A stretch of DNA of 50,907 nucleotides, from assembly GCA_003649445.1 (NCBI GenBank), contig QMRV01000013.1:1-50907 (forward strand), given 5' to 3'. The position numbers and the translations under genes were made by a program. Below the pieces are notes generated by a model, which made no database searches, was not told the DNA's origin, and was given only the letters and a program-made list of their open reading frames with translations. Numbering within the stretch: the first letter of the stretch is position 1; each line of letters begins with the position of its first letter. Shown here piece after piece: positions 44,547 to 50,907 of this stretch. Origin of the DNA: Thermoprotei archaeon (GTDB lineage: Archaea > Thermoproteota > Thermoprotei > Thermofilales > B15-G2).

Positions 44547-44977
44547 TAGCTCTAGATACAGATGTCTTAGCCGTATATTTTATTTTCAAATGGGATAAAA
44601 GATACAAAACTGCTGCAAAACTAATTGAGTCTGACTTAGTGAAAGCTACCACTATTGTCAATGTACTCGAACTCACAGGATTAATGGCTATTGCTCAGGG
44701 TGCCACTAAGGCACGTCAACTTTTTACACTACTTCATAGAAGACGCGACTTCGAAATACTTTACTGGAAAGAATGGCCGTCTCTTTCCAACTACATAATG
44801 AAGTCTTTAAACTACATTTACAGGAAAATGAGTTTTGGCGATGCTCAAGTAGCGTGGATTTTAGAAGAACAGGGCGTAAATACTTTAGTTACATGGAATA
44901 AGAAGCATTTTATGAATAAAGGTTCTTTTGAAGTATTGACTCCAGAGGAATACCTTCTAGGCACTATATTTTCGTAA
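44543..44977 (+). CDS. PIN-domain VapC-like toxin
   Basis: A 144-aa PIN protein. Acidic residues D5 and D7 stand in MIALDTDVLAVYF, a Glu in VNVLELTGLM, and an Asp in MSFGDAQVAWILEEQG, followed by TLVTWNKKHF, the terminal PIN motif. It is the toxin of the pair and should act as an RNase. Its ATG overlaps the antitoxin stop by 4 nt. It is a different PIN lineage from the VapC at 35746. Confidence 0.8.
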   Translation: MIALDTDVLAVYFIFKWDKRYKTAAKLIESDLVKATTIVNVLELTGLMAIAQGATKARQLFTLLHRRRDFEILYWKEWPSLSNYIMKSLNYIYRKMSFGDAQVAWILEEQGVNTLVTWNKKHFMNKGSFEVLTPEEYLLGTIFS

Positions 44978-45331
44978 CACTATTTACAGTATGTGAAAAT
45001 ATTTTATAGATTTTCGTAAATTAGAATAATTCTTAAATTATTTAAAGGAGTCGGTATTATTTTAGTAGTGTTTAGAGTTTTGTCAAAGATCTGTTGAGCT
45101 CTCCCTCTTTATCATATAAGTCTTTTCTTAATTCTTTGGATTAGCATCGAAGAGCAAAGTATCCACTTTAGTCTCTGCTAGTTCTTCTGCTAGCAGTAAA
45201 TTAGCATTAATTAACGACACTTTTAGCCAGCTTAGTCTTAAACTGAGAAAAACAAGATAATAGTTTAAAAGTATTTTCTCTAACTCTTTTTGCTATCCTA
45301 TGTTTAACATTAATAGATCTTTCTATTGTTA
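44978..45331. other. AT-rich intergenic region with a possible coding scrap
   Basis: 354 nt between the PIN gene and the 3' end of the isomerase gene. A minus-strand stretch near 45225-45135 reads SLINANLLLAEELAETKVDT then LLFDANPKN-stop and looks protein-like, but has no upstream continuation. I see no other feature. Confidence 0.35.
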
Positions 45332-46045
45332 TTAGATTAGTGCTCGTATGTGGTTTAACGACTTACGTATTCCTGGTAGTGGGTTTTCTGGCTCTAGTTC
45401 GTATTCTATTACTATTACTGCTTTTGAATATACACCACTTTCCTTGATTACTTCGAAGAGTTTTTTGAAATCTACTATTCCTTCTCCGAGCACTACGTCT
45501 TTCTTTTCTTTATTAATATCTTTTAAGTGTATTCCGTGTAGTCTTTTGCCTAGTTTGCGCGCTGCTTCAGCTGGGTCTTGCCCTGCTCTAGCTAAATGCC
45601 CTGTGTCGAGGCACATTCCTATAAGTGGACTGCGATTTTCTACTGCTTTGAGCACATCTTCTACTGTAGCGTATCTGTGGCCTGGTCCGTGGTTGTGTAT
45701 TGCTACTGCTATACCGTATTCTTCAACTAGCTTGTCTAGCAGATCAAATGCATCTGGATCAGGGTCTGCTGTAAGAACTTCTATGCCTACTTTATGCGCG
45801 AACTCAAAGAGCTTCTTTAGTTTTTCTTCATCTCGAGGCATGTGGTTTACGCCGTGTGCAGCTATTTTGACGCCATACTTTTCTATGAGCTCTTTAGCTT
45901 TACTTACTTCATTTAGTTCGGGAGGCAAGTGTCCTGGATAAACTTCAGCATACTTTAGCTCTAAGCTAGCTATGTATTCGAGAGCTTTTTCTAGCGAAAA
46001 TTTTCTAAGAGAGTAGCTTTGAACACCTAACTTTACTTCGCTCAT
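45332..46045 (-). CDS. Sugar phosphate isomerase/epimerase (xylose-isomerase-like TIM barrel)
   Basis: 237 aa, an AP-endonuclease-2-fold sugar isomerase. KLGVQSYSLRKFSLEKALEY starts the barrel, followed by AAHGVNHMPRDEEKLKKLFE, AVAIHNHGPGHRYATVEDVL, GMCLDTGHLARAGQDPAEAA, LHGIHLKDINKEKKDVVLGE and GIVDFKKLFEVIKESG. The conserved His, Asp and Glu residues in these motifs form the metal site. The substrate (a ketose or inositol derivative) is unknown. It is divergent from the Gfo/Idh dehydrogenase across 103 nt, a common pairing in sugar or inositol catabolism. It is an intact relative of the dead gene at 36486-37313. Confidence 0.85.
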   Translation of the reverse strand: MSEVKLGVQSYSLRKFSLEKALEYIASLELKYAEVYPGHLPPELNEVSKAKELIEKYGVKIAAHGVNHMPRDEEKLKKLFEFAHKVGIEVLTADPDPDAFDLLDKLVEEYGIAVAIHNHGPGHRYATVEDVLKAVENRSPLIGMCLDTGHLARAGQDPAEAARKLGKRLHGIHLKDINKEKKDVVLGEGIVDFKKLFEVIKESGVYSKAVIVIEYELEPENPLPGIRKSLNHIRALI

Positions 46046-46148
46046 AGTCTCTTCAACGTTAAATGCCTATAAAACATTTTATACTTCGGTTTAGCTTTCG
46101 AGTAGTGTTAAATACTCTAATGAAGACTTTTGTCTACGGAGAGACTTG

Positions 46149-47093
46149 ATGAATATTAAGGTAGGTGTTGTCGGTTTAGGTGCTATTGGCAAGACTCACG
46201 CTAAAATACTCAAGAATCTGGGCGCCGAAGTAGCTGTATACGATATTCGATTAGATGCAGCTAAACATGCTTCAAGTGAACTTAGTTTAGAGTACTGTAG
46301 TAGCTTAGATGAACTTTTAAGTAAAGTCGACGCAGTTTATGTCTGTACTCCTCCTTTTACACATGAAGAAGTTATTAAAAGAGCATGTGAAGAAGAAAAA
46401 CACATATTCTGCGAAAAACCGCTGTGTGTTACAGTAGAAGAAGCTGAGAGAATAGTTGACTATGTGAAAAAATCAGGCATATTGTTTATGATGGGATTTG
46501 TTTTAAGATTTTTCCCAGTATACAATAAGGTTAAAGAGCTTTCTGAGAAAGTAGGCCGCATTGTTAATGCCTGGTTTTTTGATATTAGGCCTCCTTATAT
46601 TAAGGGGATTGGAGGCTGGAGAACTAAGAGAAAACTTAATGCTGGATTATTTGAGCAGACTGTACACGAGGTAGATATTATTAGATGGATTGTAGGAGAA
46701 CCTGTTAGCGTCTACTGTATGGGCGGACGCTACGTAATCGAGGAATTCGACTACGAGGATAACATGGTCTACGCTATGAAAACAAGCAAAGGTGCGCTAG
46801 TAACTCTTATTTCAAGTATTACTGCTAAAGCTTCATCAAGAGACCTAGGAATAGTAGGTACTGAAGGAACAATATTAGTTAGAGGCGGCGAAATATACTT
46901 CAATGAAAATAAAGTAGAGTGCAGGCAGTGGAGGCCCTACGAAAAGGAAGACAAGTACTTCTTGGAGTGTATTGAAAAAGGAGAAAAGCCGTTTGTTAAT
47001 GAAATAGACGGCTATAGAGCTCAAGTTATAAATGATGCTTCGCTTAAATCAATGATTGAGAGAAGAGAAATAGCGATAAAGTACAAGTACTAA
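46149..47093 (+). CDS. Gfo/Idh/MocA-family NAD(P)-dependent dehydrogenase
   Basis: 314 aa from ATG 46149 (the TTG one codon earlier is less likely). The Rossmann domain starts KVGVVGLGAIGKTHAKIL. The dinucleotide side ends in DAVYVCTPPFTHEEV and the signature CEKPLCVTVEEAE, whose Lys is the family's catalytic residue. The C-terminal alpha/beta domain includes AGLFEQTVHEVDIIRWIVG, with the conserved His-x-x-Asp. These enzymes oxidise sugars, inositols or their derivatives. The divergent isomerase gene suggests a joint catabolic step. It is intact and of usual length. Confidence 0.87.
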   Translation: MNIKVGVVGLGAIGKTHAKILKNLGAEVAVYDIRLDAAKHASSELSLEYCSSLDELLSKVDAVYVCTPPFTHEEVIKRACEEEKHIFCEKPLCVTVEEAERIVDYVKKSGILFMMGFVLRFFPVYNKVKELSEKVGRIVNAWFFDIRPPYIKGIGGWRTKRKLNAGLFEQTVHEVDIIRWIVGEPVSVYCMGGRYVIEEFDYEDNMVYAMKTSKGALVTLISSITAKASSRDLGIVGTEGTILVRGGEIYFNENKVECRQWRPYEKEDKYFLECIEKGEKPFVNEIDGYRAQVINDASLKSMIERREIAIKYKY

Positions 47094-47228
47094 CTCCATA
47101 GGATTCCGAACTTCTGCTTCAGCAGCAAAGTTAGCTAGTGCAAACAATGTATTTCACTGAAATCAAGTAAGGTGCTTAGCGGAGTCTGTTGTTAGATAGA
47201 AATATCACTTAGAGTACGTCATATTATT

Positions 47229-47465
47229 ATGGATTGGGAGACTATTAAAAGCAAATTAAAGAAGAAAATCGAGGAAAGCGTTCCTGGAGTAGAAGTATAT
47301 GAGTATTCTCGCTACCTCCATGTGAAGAAGGGAGATAAAGGAGCTAGAATTTTTCTGAGCTATGGTAACTTGAGAGTACTTGACGAGACTTCTCGGAAAT
47401 TCTTAGTATTTCCTCCAGACAAAATAGACGATATTGTAGATAAGGTGAAAGATATACTAAAGTAA
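47229..47465 (+). CDS. Small hypothetical protein
   Basis: 78 aa, soluble and charged. The order is a helix (MDWETIKSKLKKKIEESVPG), short strands (VEVYEYSRYLHVKKGDKG; ARIFLSYGNLRVLDE) and a C-terminal helix (IDDIVDKVKDILK). I do not recognise the family. The ORF has good coding character and lies 10 nt upstream of the DUF1152-like pseudogene on the same strand, so the two were probably an operon. Confidence 0.5.
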   Translation: MDWETIKSKLKKKIEESVPGVEVYEYSRYLHVKKGDKGARIFLSYGNLRVLDETSRKFLVFPPDKIDDIVDKVKDILK

Positions 47466-47475
47466 TTTAGACTAT

Positions 47476-48429
47476 ATGAAATCATATAAGATAGCTTTAG
47501 GAGGCTTAGGTGGAGAGGAGACTCTGGAGGAACTTTAGCCTTCGCTGTTCCTTTACGTCGCCTAGGAATAGACCCTGTGTTTATCTCTTTTGCTAAGTGC
47601 CATAGTGATACTATTCTTCGTGCAAAAAAGTACTCGAAGGCAGTAGTTGAAGTAACTTCTTTTTCGTGGAGCAACAGGAGGTTTTTCGAGTCTCATATCG
47701 CTTTACTGGGCTTTAAAACATACGTTATTTGTCTTAAAGAAAAAGGGAAAGACGTAGTCGATGGGTTAGAAAAACTGCTCTCAGAGCTAAATGTTAAGAT
47801 ATTTATATCAGTTGATCTTGGTGGAGACTCGCTTATTTTCGGCGATGAGCCTCTTTTAGGAAGCTTTGAAACAGATACTTTAGGTCTTGCGTCGCTGAGC
47901 ACTATTTCTAGAGATCTGGGAGTAAAGACATACTTAGCGGTAGGTGCTTTAGGCTTGGAGGGAGGAGGGAAAGGACATAGATCCCGAGTATTTGGCAGAT
48001 AATTTAATTGAATTAAATGAATCGGGCGCTTATCTCGGCTCATATAAACCTTCTCAAAAAACACTAAGTGAAGTTATTTCTGCGATAAACTACTTACTTA
48101 GTAGAGAGAAATCAGCTATGCTTACTCTTTACCGTGACGCTCTTTTAGGGAAGCTGGGTACAAGAAGGTATGATGTAGCGTATCTTCATGCTGAAGTCTG
48201 TATTAAAAACTATCACGGATACCTTTTTGTATTCAATGCTTCTAGAGTATGTGAATTAAGTAGACTTTGTCAAGCTGCTAAAGAAGGCTGGTCGCCTGCT
48301 CTGAAACGTGTAATAAGACATAGAAAAATAAGGAAACTAAAAGATAAGAGAAGCCTAGATAGAGTAGCTGAATACTTGTTGAAAAAGAAATTCGACTTAA
48401 GTAGAGTCACTAAGGATTTATACAGATAG
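47476..48429 (+). pseudogene. DUF1152-like protein gene with two frameshifts
   Basis: From ATG 47476 the frame reads MKSYKIALGGLGG, then shifts within GGAGAGGAG (about 47512-47520; an extra GA would explain it) into DSGGTLAFAVPLRRLGIDPV and KIFISVDLGGDSLIFGDEPL, then AVGALGLEGGGK. A one-base excess at the GG of 47973-47974 breaks it again. The original frame continues DIDPEYLADNLIELNESGAY and LGKLGTRRYDVAYLHAEVCI to 48429. The order matches DUF1152 archaeal proteins, which have unknown function. With two lesions about 450 nt apart it is probably a pseudogene. Its last 12 nt overlap the convergent phosphorylase gene. Confidence 0.6.
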
Positions 48430-49188
48430 TTTTGCTAAAGTCTCGTAGGAGGCCTTTAGAGCTAAGTCATATGCCTTAATCATTTTTTCTTCTAGCTGAG
48501 TTTCTTCGGCAGCCTTTCTTTTAACGACGTGGTCGCTTACGACAAGTACGTTTACTGCAGGTATTCCAGCTAAAGTTGCTAAGGTATATACTACTGAAGT
48601 CTCACAGTCTACTCCAAGAACTCTCCACGAAGCCCACTCATGTCCCCACTCAGGATTCTCTGTGAGAGTAGATGAAGTAGTTATTAGCAAGCCTTCGTGA
48701 ACCCTTATACCCGTATTCGCGGAAAGTTCTTTTAGAGTCTCGTATAGAGTATTTGCTAAAGTAAAGTCTGCTACAGCTGGATAAGAGTCACAAACATAGT
48801 GTTTTGTAGTGTCTTCGTCTCTAACTGCCGCTACTGGAATAACTATGTCTCCTACTTCAATGAAGTCTGCTAGTCCGCCGCACCAGCCTACGCCTACTAC
48901 CGCTTTAGCTTTCTTCTTGTATGCAAGACCTAGTATCCACTCAGCATATATTCCTCCACCTGCTATAGCTATGGCAGACAGCTTGACTCCCCTATAGGTT
49001 CCAGTAAAAGCTTTCGCTATACGCCCACTTCCAGTGACATCAACTGGACTCTCTAGGTACTTGTGTAGCGTAGTAAAGCCTCCCCCAAGCCCTATAATAA
49101 AGTAGTCTCCAAGCAATCTTAAATCGCCGTCTTTAATCATTATTTCGAAAATCATTTTAAACCAGTAGTCAGATGCCTTAAATACCAT
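48418..49188 (-). CDS. Nucleoside phosphorylase (PNP/UDP family)
   Basis: 256 aa of the purine/uridine phosphorylase family. LGDYFIIGLGGGFTTLHKYL and IAIAGGGIYAEWIL flank the phosphate-binding part, and VVGVGWCGGLADFIEVGDIV gives the family's beta-strand core. LGVDCETSVVYTLATLAG is the ribose-binding motif with its conserved Glu; Cys replaces the usual Met before it. The C-terminus VLVVSDHVVKR carries the base-binding Asp. It cleaves nucleosides with phosphate for salvage. The start is ATG 49188; later ATGs at 49155 and 49140 are possible because the first residues are weakly conserved. Confidence 0.85.
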   Translation of the reverse strand: MVFKASDYWFKMIFEIMIKDGDLRLLGDYFIIGLGGGFTTLHKYLESPVDVTGSGRIAKAFTGTYRGVKLSAIAIAGGGIYAEWILGLAYKKKAKAVVGVGWCGGLADFIEVGDIVIPVAAVRDEDTTKHYVCDSYPAVADFTLANTLYETLKELSANTGIRVHEGLLITTSSTLTENPEWGHEWASWRVLGVDCETSVVYTLATLAGIPAVNVLVVSDHVVKRKAAEETQLEEKMIKAYDLALKASYETLAKLSV

Positions 49189-49494
49189 TAAATCACCATA
49201 TCATTAAACGTAGCTACTTTTAAAGCTCTTTACGAAAATGTTTGCCGAAATCTACTGTACATCAGTTTGCATTTTCTTCTTTACTCTAGGTAAGCTCTCT
49301 TAGCGGGACTTAAGAAATACTTCAATTACTCTAGTTCTTTTATTCTATTCTACCCATATGGTTTTAGTAAATAATGGTATATTAATTGGAATATAGGCGC
49401 ACTGCTGAGATGAATTGTTCAAGGAGGTATTAAATAGAGTAACAATTTATCCACCTGATGGAGAGTTTCATGAATCTTCACGGCAGCTAGCTTA
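49189..49494. other. Intergenic region, no gene seen
   Basis: 306 nt, moderately AT-rich, upstream of the phosphorylase (minus) and of a membrane protein (plus). I see no ORF with coding character, no palindrome of note and no RNA-like structure. Confidence 0.4.
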
Positions 49495-49920
49495 ATGAAG
49501 ACTTATCATGTAGGCTTTACTAAATGTACTGCTTCTGTTGGACAACATAGTGTATTTTACTCAATAGTCTTGCTGTGGCTAAATAGTGTCACTTCGCTTT
49601 TCTTAAGTAGCTCGTTTACAATTTTGCATCCAGCAATAGGAGTGCTCTCAACTCTATTAATTGCAAAAACAGACTATGAAATATTGGTGCTATATTTTAG
49701 AAGTAATTATCCTTTAGTATACTTGATTTACAGTATTGTGAAATCACAAGCATATTTACTGTTATGGTTTTATGTATCAAGATTCTATAGTATTCAAAAA
49801 GAAAGCAAAGATCTCTATAGCTCATGGAAAAATACTGTAAACTACCCTAAACGGTTTTTCTCTATATCACTTCTAGTGTTTCTTATTCTAGCAGTCATTA
49901 GGGTGATGATTTATGGTTAA
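49495..49920 (+). CDS. Small polytopic membrane protein, unknown family
   Basis: 141 aa with about four hydrophobic helices: FYSIVLLWLNSVTSLFLSS, a middle helix (AIGVLSTLLIA), VYLIYSIVKSQAYLLLWFYV and ISLLVFLILAVIRVMIY. No motif identifies a family. The stop overlaps the ATG of the methyltransferase-like gene by 8 nt, implying an operon with it. The start at ATG 49495 is the first in frame. Confidence 0.5.
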   Translation: MKTYHVGFTKCTASVGQHSVFYSIVLLWLNSVTSLFLSSSFTILHPAIGVLSTLLIAKTDYEILVLYFRSNYPLVYLIYSIVKSQAYLLLWFYVSRFYSIQKESKDLYSSWKNTVNYPKRFFSISLLVFLILAVIRVMIYG

Positions 49921-50404
49921 GTCAGCTACTTTACGTAGAATAGTAATAAGCTCAGGCTTTATTCTACTGATAGCTATTTCCTGCACTACAGTAAATAGTC
50001 TTAAAGCACCAAATTTAGTGAAAGATTTTGCTCAAACTATAGCCTCTATACTCTTTTTTACTTCAGTCGCTCTTATGGCAGCAATACATAGAAAGTATCC
50101 AAGTAGACACGATAAGCCAGAAGACATAGGAGAACTTTTCTGTGAATGCCCGTACGCGCTCTGTAGACATCCACTTTACTTTCTACTTCTTCTTGCTTAA
50201 CTGTCGATACCATTATTTATGACAAGCTTGTGGGGCTTCATAGTCTGGGTACTATTCTTGCCAGCTTGGATACTGTTCATTAAAGTAAAGGAAAAAGAGC
50301 TAATAGAGTACTGGGGCGAAAAATACATCAACTACATGAAGAAAACACCTATGTTAATACCGTTTCCTCGTATATTCAAAAACAGTAGTTCTTCGAAATC
50401 TTAA
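49913..50404 (+). pseudogene. ICMT-like membrane methyltransferase with one in-frame TAA
   Basis: A single frame of about 163 codons from ATG 49913 to 50404, interrupted only by TAA at 50198-50200. The first part has two or three helices and ends CRHPLYFLLLLA, the family's R-H-P-x-Y methyl-donor-binding motif. After the stop come LSIPLFMTSLWGFIVWVLFL, then KEKELIEYWGEKYINYMKK, the C-terminal catalytic signature of isoprenylcysteine/phospholipid methyltransferase-like proteins. The protein would be normal apart from the stop, which falls between the two essential motifs, so both fragments should be inactive unless readthrough occurs. A scrap of the same family lies at 10045-10192. Confidence 0.7.
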
Positions 50405-50464
50405 CTGCTCTATCTGAATCAAAAGTTACTGGCACACAGTTTTACATTCTGGCATTAAGCTCTA

Positions 50465-50500
50465 AGTTAAACTTATAAGTTTAACTGAAGTGTTAAACTT
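50465..50500. promoter_or_regulatory. Perfect 22-bp palindrome plus third half-site upstream of the AbrB-type antitoxin
   Basis: AGTTAAACTTATAAGTTTAACT (50465-50486; two 9-bp arms, GTTAAACTT and its complement, around a short centre) is a perfect palindrome containing the TATA-like CTTATAAG. A third copy of GTTAAACTT ends at 50500, immediately before the GTG start at 50501. This is the expected operator layout for an autorepressing AbrB-type antitoxin. Confidence 0.7.
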
Positions 50501-50749
50501 GTGTCAGCTGTTGTAAAGGTTTATAAGAAAGGTATTATCGTGCTCCCAAAAAGTATTCGAGAGAAAGCTGGTATCAGAGAGGGAATGATGCTCGTTGCCC
50601 GAGTTAAAGACAGAGAAATTATTTTGTCTCCTTTAGACTTGTGGTGGAGAGTCTGGGGCTGCTGTAAAGGCAAAGGTAGTGCAGAAGATGTAGAGAGAGA
50701 ATTGGATAAAGAGGAGAAAATATGGGAGGAGAAAAGAATAGGAAAGTAG
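50501..50749 (+). CDS. AbrB/SpoVT-type antitoxin (VapB-like)
   Basis: 82 aa. The N-terminal swapped-hairpin AbrB domain reads VVKVYKKGIIVLPKSIREKA, then GIREGMMLVARVKDREIILS. The C-terminal tail (SAEDVERELDKEEKIWEEK) should bind a PIN toxin. The GTG start directly abuts the third half-site of the upstream palindrome. The gene overlaps the following PIN gene by 28 nt, as in other archaeal AbrB-type VapBC pairs. Confidence 0.8.
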   Translation: MSAVVKVYKKGIIVLPKSIREKAGIREGMMLVARVKDREIILSPLDLWWRVWGCCKGKGSAEDVERELDKEEKIWEEKRIGK

Positions 50750-50907
50750 TTGTAGATACTTATGCGCTCATGGCAATGGTTTTTGGAGAACTGTCTTCAA
50801 AAGCAGAGAATATTATGTGCTCAATATACAAAGGCGAAGTTACTGGAATAGTCCCAGAGACCGTTGCATACGAGTATACTATACAGTGGTATAAGGGGAG
50901 AATACCT
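50722..50907 (+). CDS. PIN-domain toxin, cut by the right window edge
   Basis: 62 visible codons from ATG 50722, preceded by GAGGAG at 50711-50716, a good Shine-Dalgarno site. The start MGGEKNRKVVVDTYALMAMV contains the first PIN catalytic Asp (VVVDTYALMA), and GIVPETVAYEYTIQ carries a Glu in the position of the second acidic residue. It is the toxin partner of the AbrB-type antitoxin. The remainder lies outside the window. Confidence 0.7.
   Translation, partial: MGGEKNRKVVVDTYALMAMVFGELSSKAENIMCSIYKGEVTGIVPETVAYEYTIQWYKGRIP

Noticed and set aside
1..50907. tRNA, rRNA, CRISPR arrays or insertion sequences
   Set aside because: I looked for T-loop-like motifs, regular direct repeats, DDE/HUH/serine transposase motifs and terminal inverted repeats and found none that hold up by eye.

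Overview
This is a protein-dense window with no rRNA, tRNA, CRISPR array or transposase that I can see. It reads as archaeal, most likely a thermophilic Thermoproteota (crenarchaeal) heterotroph. The clues are AT-rich TATA boxes about 25-35 nt upstream of start codons with leaderless or near-leaderless starts, frequent GTG/TTG starts, several VapBC and one MNT/HEPN module, archaeal-type ATPases with a C-terminal nuclease domain, a Cdc48 N-domain protein, and a BtpA-family protein. I cannot fix the genus from sequence alone.

Layout. 0-7.4 kb: the first codons of a secreted protein, an MNT/HEPN pair, a BtpA-family gene, a GH2 glycosidase, a decayed carotenoid-desaturase-like gene beside a frameshifted membrane-protein gene, and an archaeal ATPase. 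7.7-15 kb: a sialidase-like propeller, then a graveyard (unidentified remnant, PIG-L deacetylase, ICMT-like fragment, HTH-PRTase regulator, and an ATPase with one in-frame TGA). This stretch also holds a zinc-finger protein, a URO-D-family protein and a free-standing Cdc48 N-domain protein. 15-34.7 kb: an intact 20-kb surface-protein island. 34.9-43.4 kb: a glycine-zipper/coiled-coil protein, VapBC, a dead sugar isomerase, GH3 and GH38 glycosidases and a PH-like protein. 43.4-50.9 kb: three further toxin-antitoxin loci (one with a destroyed toxin, one cut by the window end), a sugar isomerase and Gfo/Idh dehydrogenase pair, a nucleoside phosphorylase, small hypothetical genes and two more broken genes.

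The most unusual part is the 15-34.7 kb island. It encodes three very large proteins with one architecture: a signal peptide, a variable extracellular domain, a helical juxtamembrane stalk, about three membrane helices with a (H/Y)-P motif, an FtsX/MacB-type permease core, and a C-terminal soluble domain. The three ectodomains are (a) a carboxypeptidase-regulatory-like beta domain, (b) a PA plus M28-peptidase-like domain whose metal-ligand positions are substituted, and (c) a phospholipase-B-like Ntn-amidase domain with its nucleophilic Cys. Two are paired with OPT-superfamily transporters in mirrored divergent units. The third sits with a membrane-anchored gingipain/caspase-like (C25-like) protein and a penicillin-acylase-family Ntn hydrolase. 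No ABC ATPase lies nearby. My inference is a cell-surface system for cleaving or sensing peptide and acyl-amide substrates, coupled to oligopeptide uptake.

The second theme is intracellular glycan breakdown. GH2, GH3 (with PA14), GH38 and the sialidase-like protein all lack signal peptides, and sugar isomerase and dehydrogenase genes are nearby. The third theme is gene decay: about ten disrupted genes, clustered at 4-6, 9-14, 36.5-37.3 and 43.4-50.4 kb, while 22 kb of very long ORFs between them is intact. That pattern looks more like real pseudogenes than uniform sequencing error, although two lesions are single-base changes in homopolymers and need checking.
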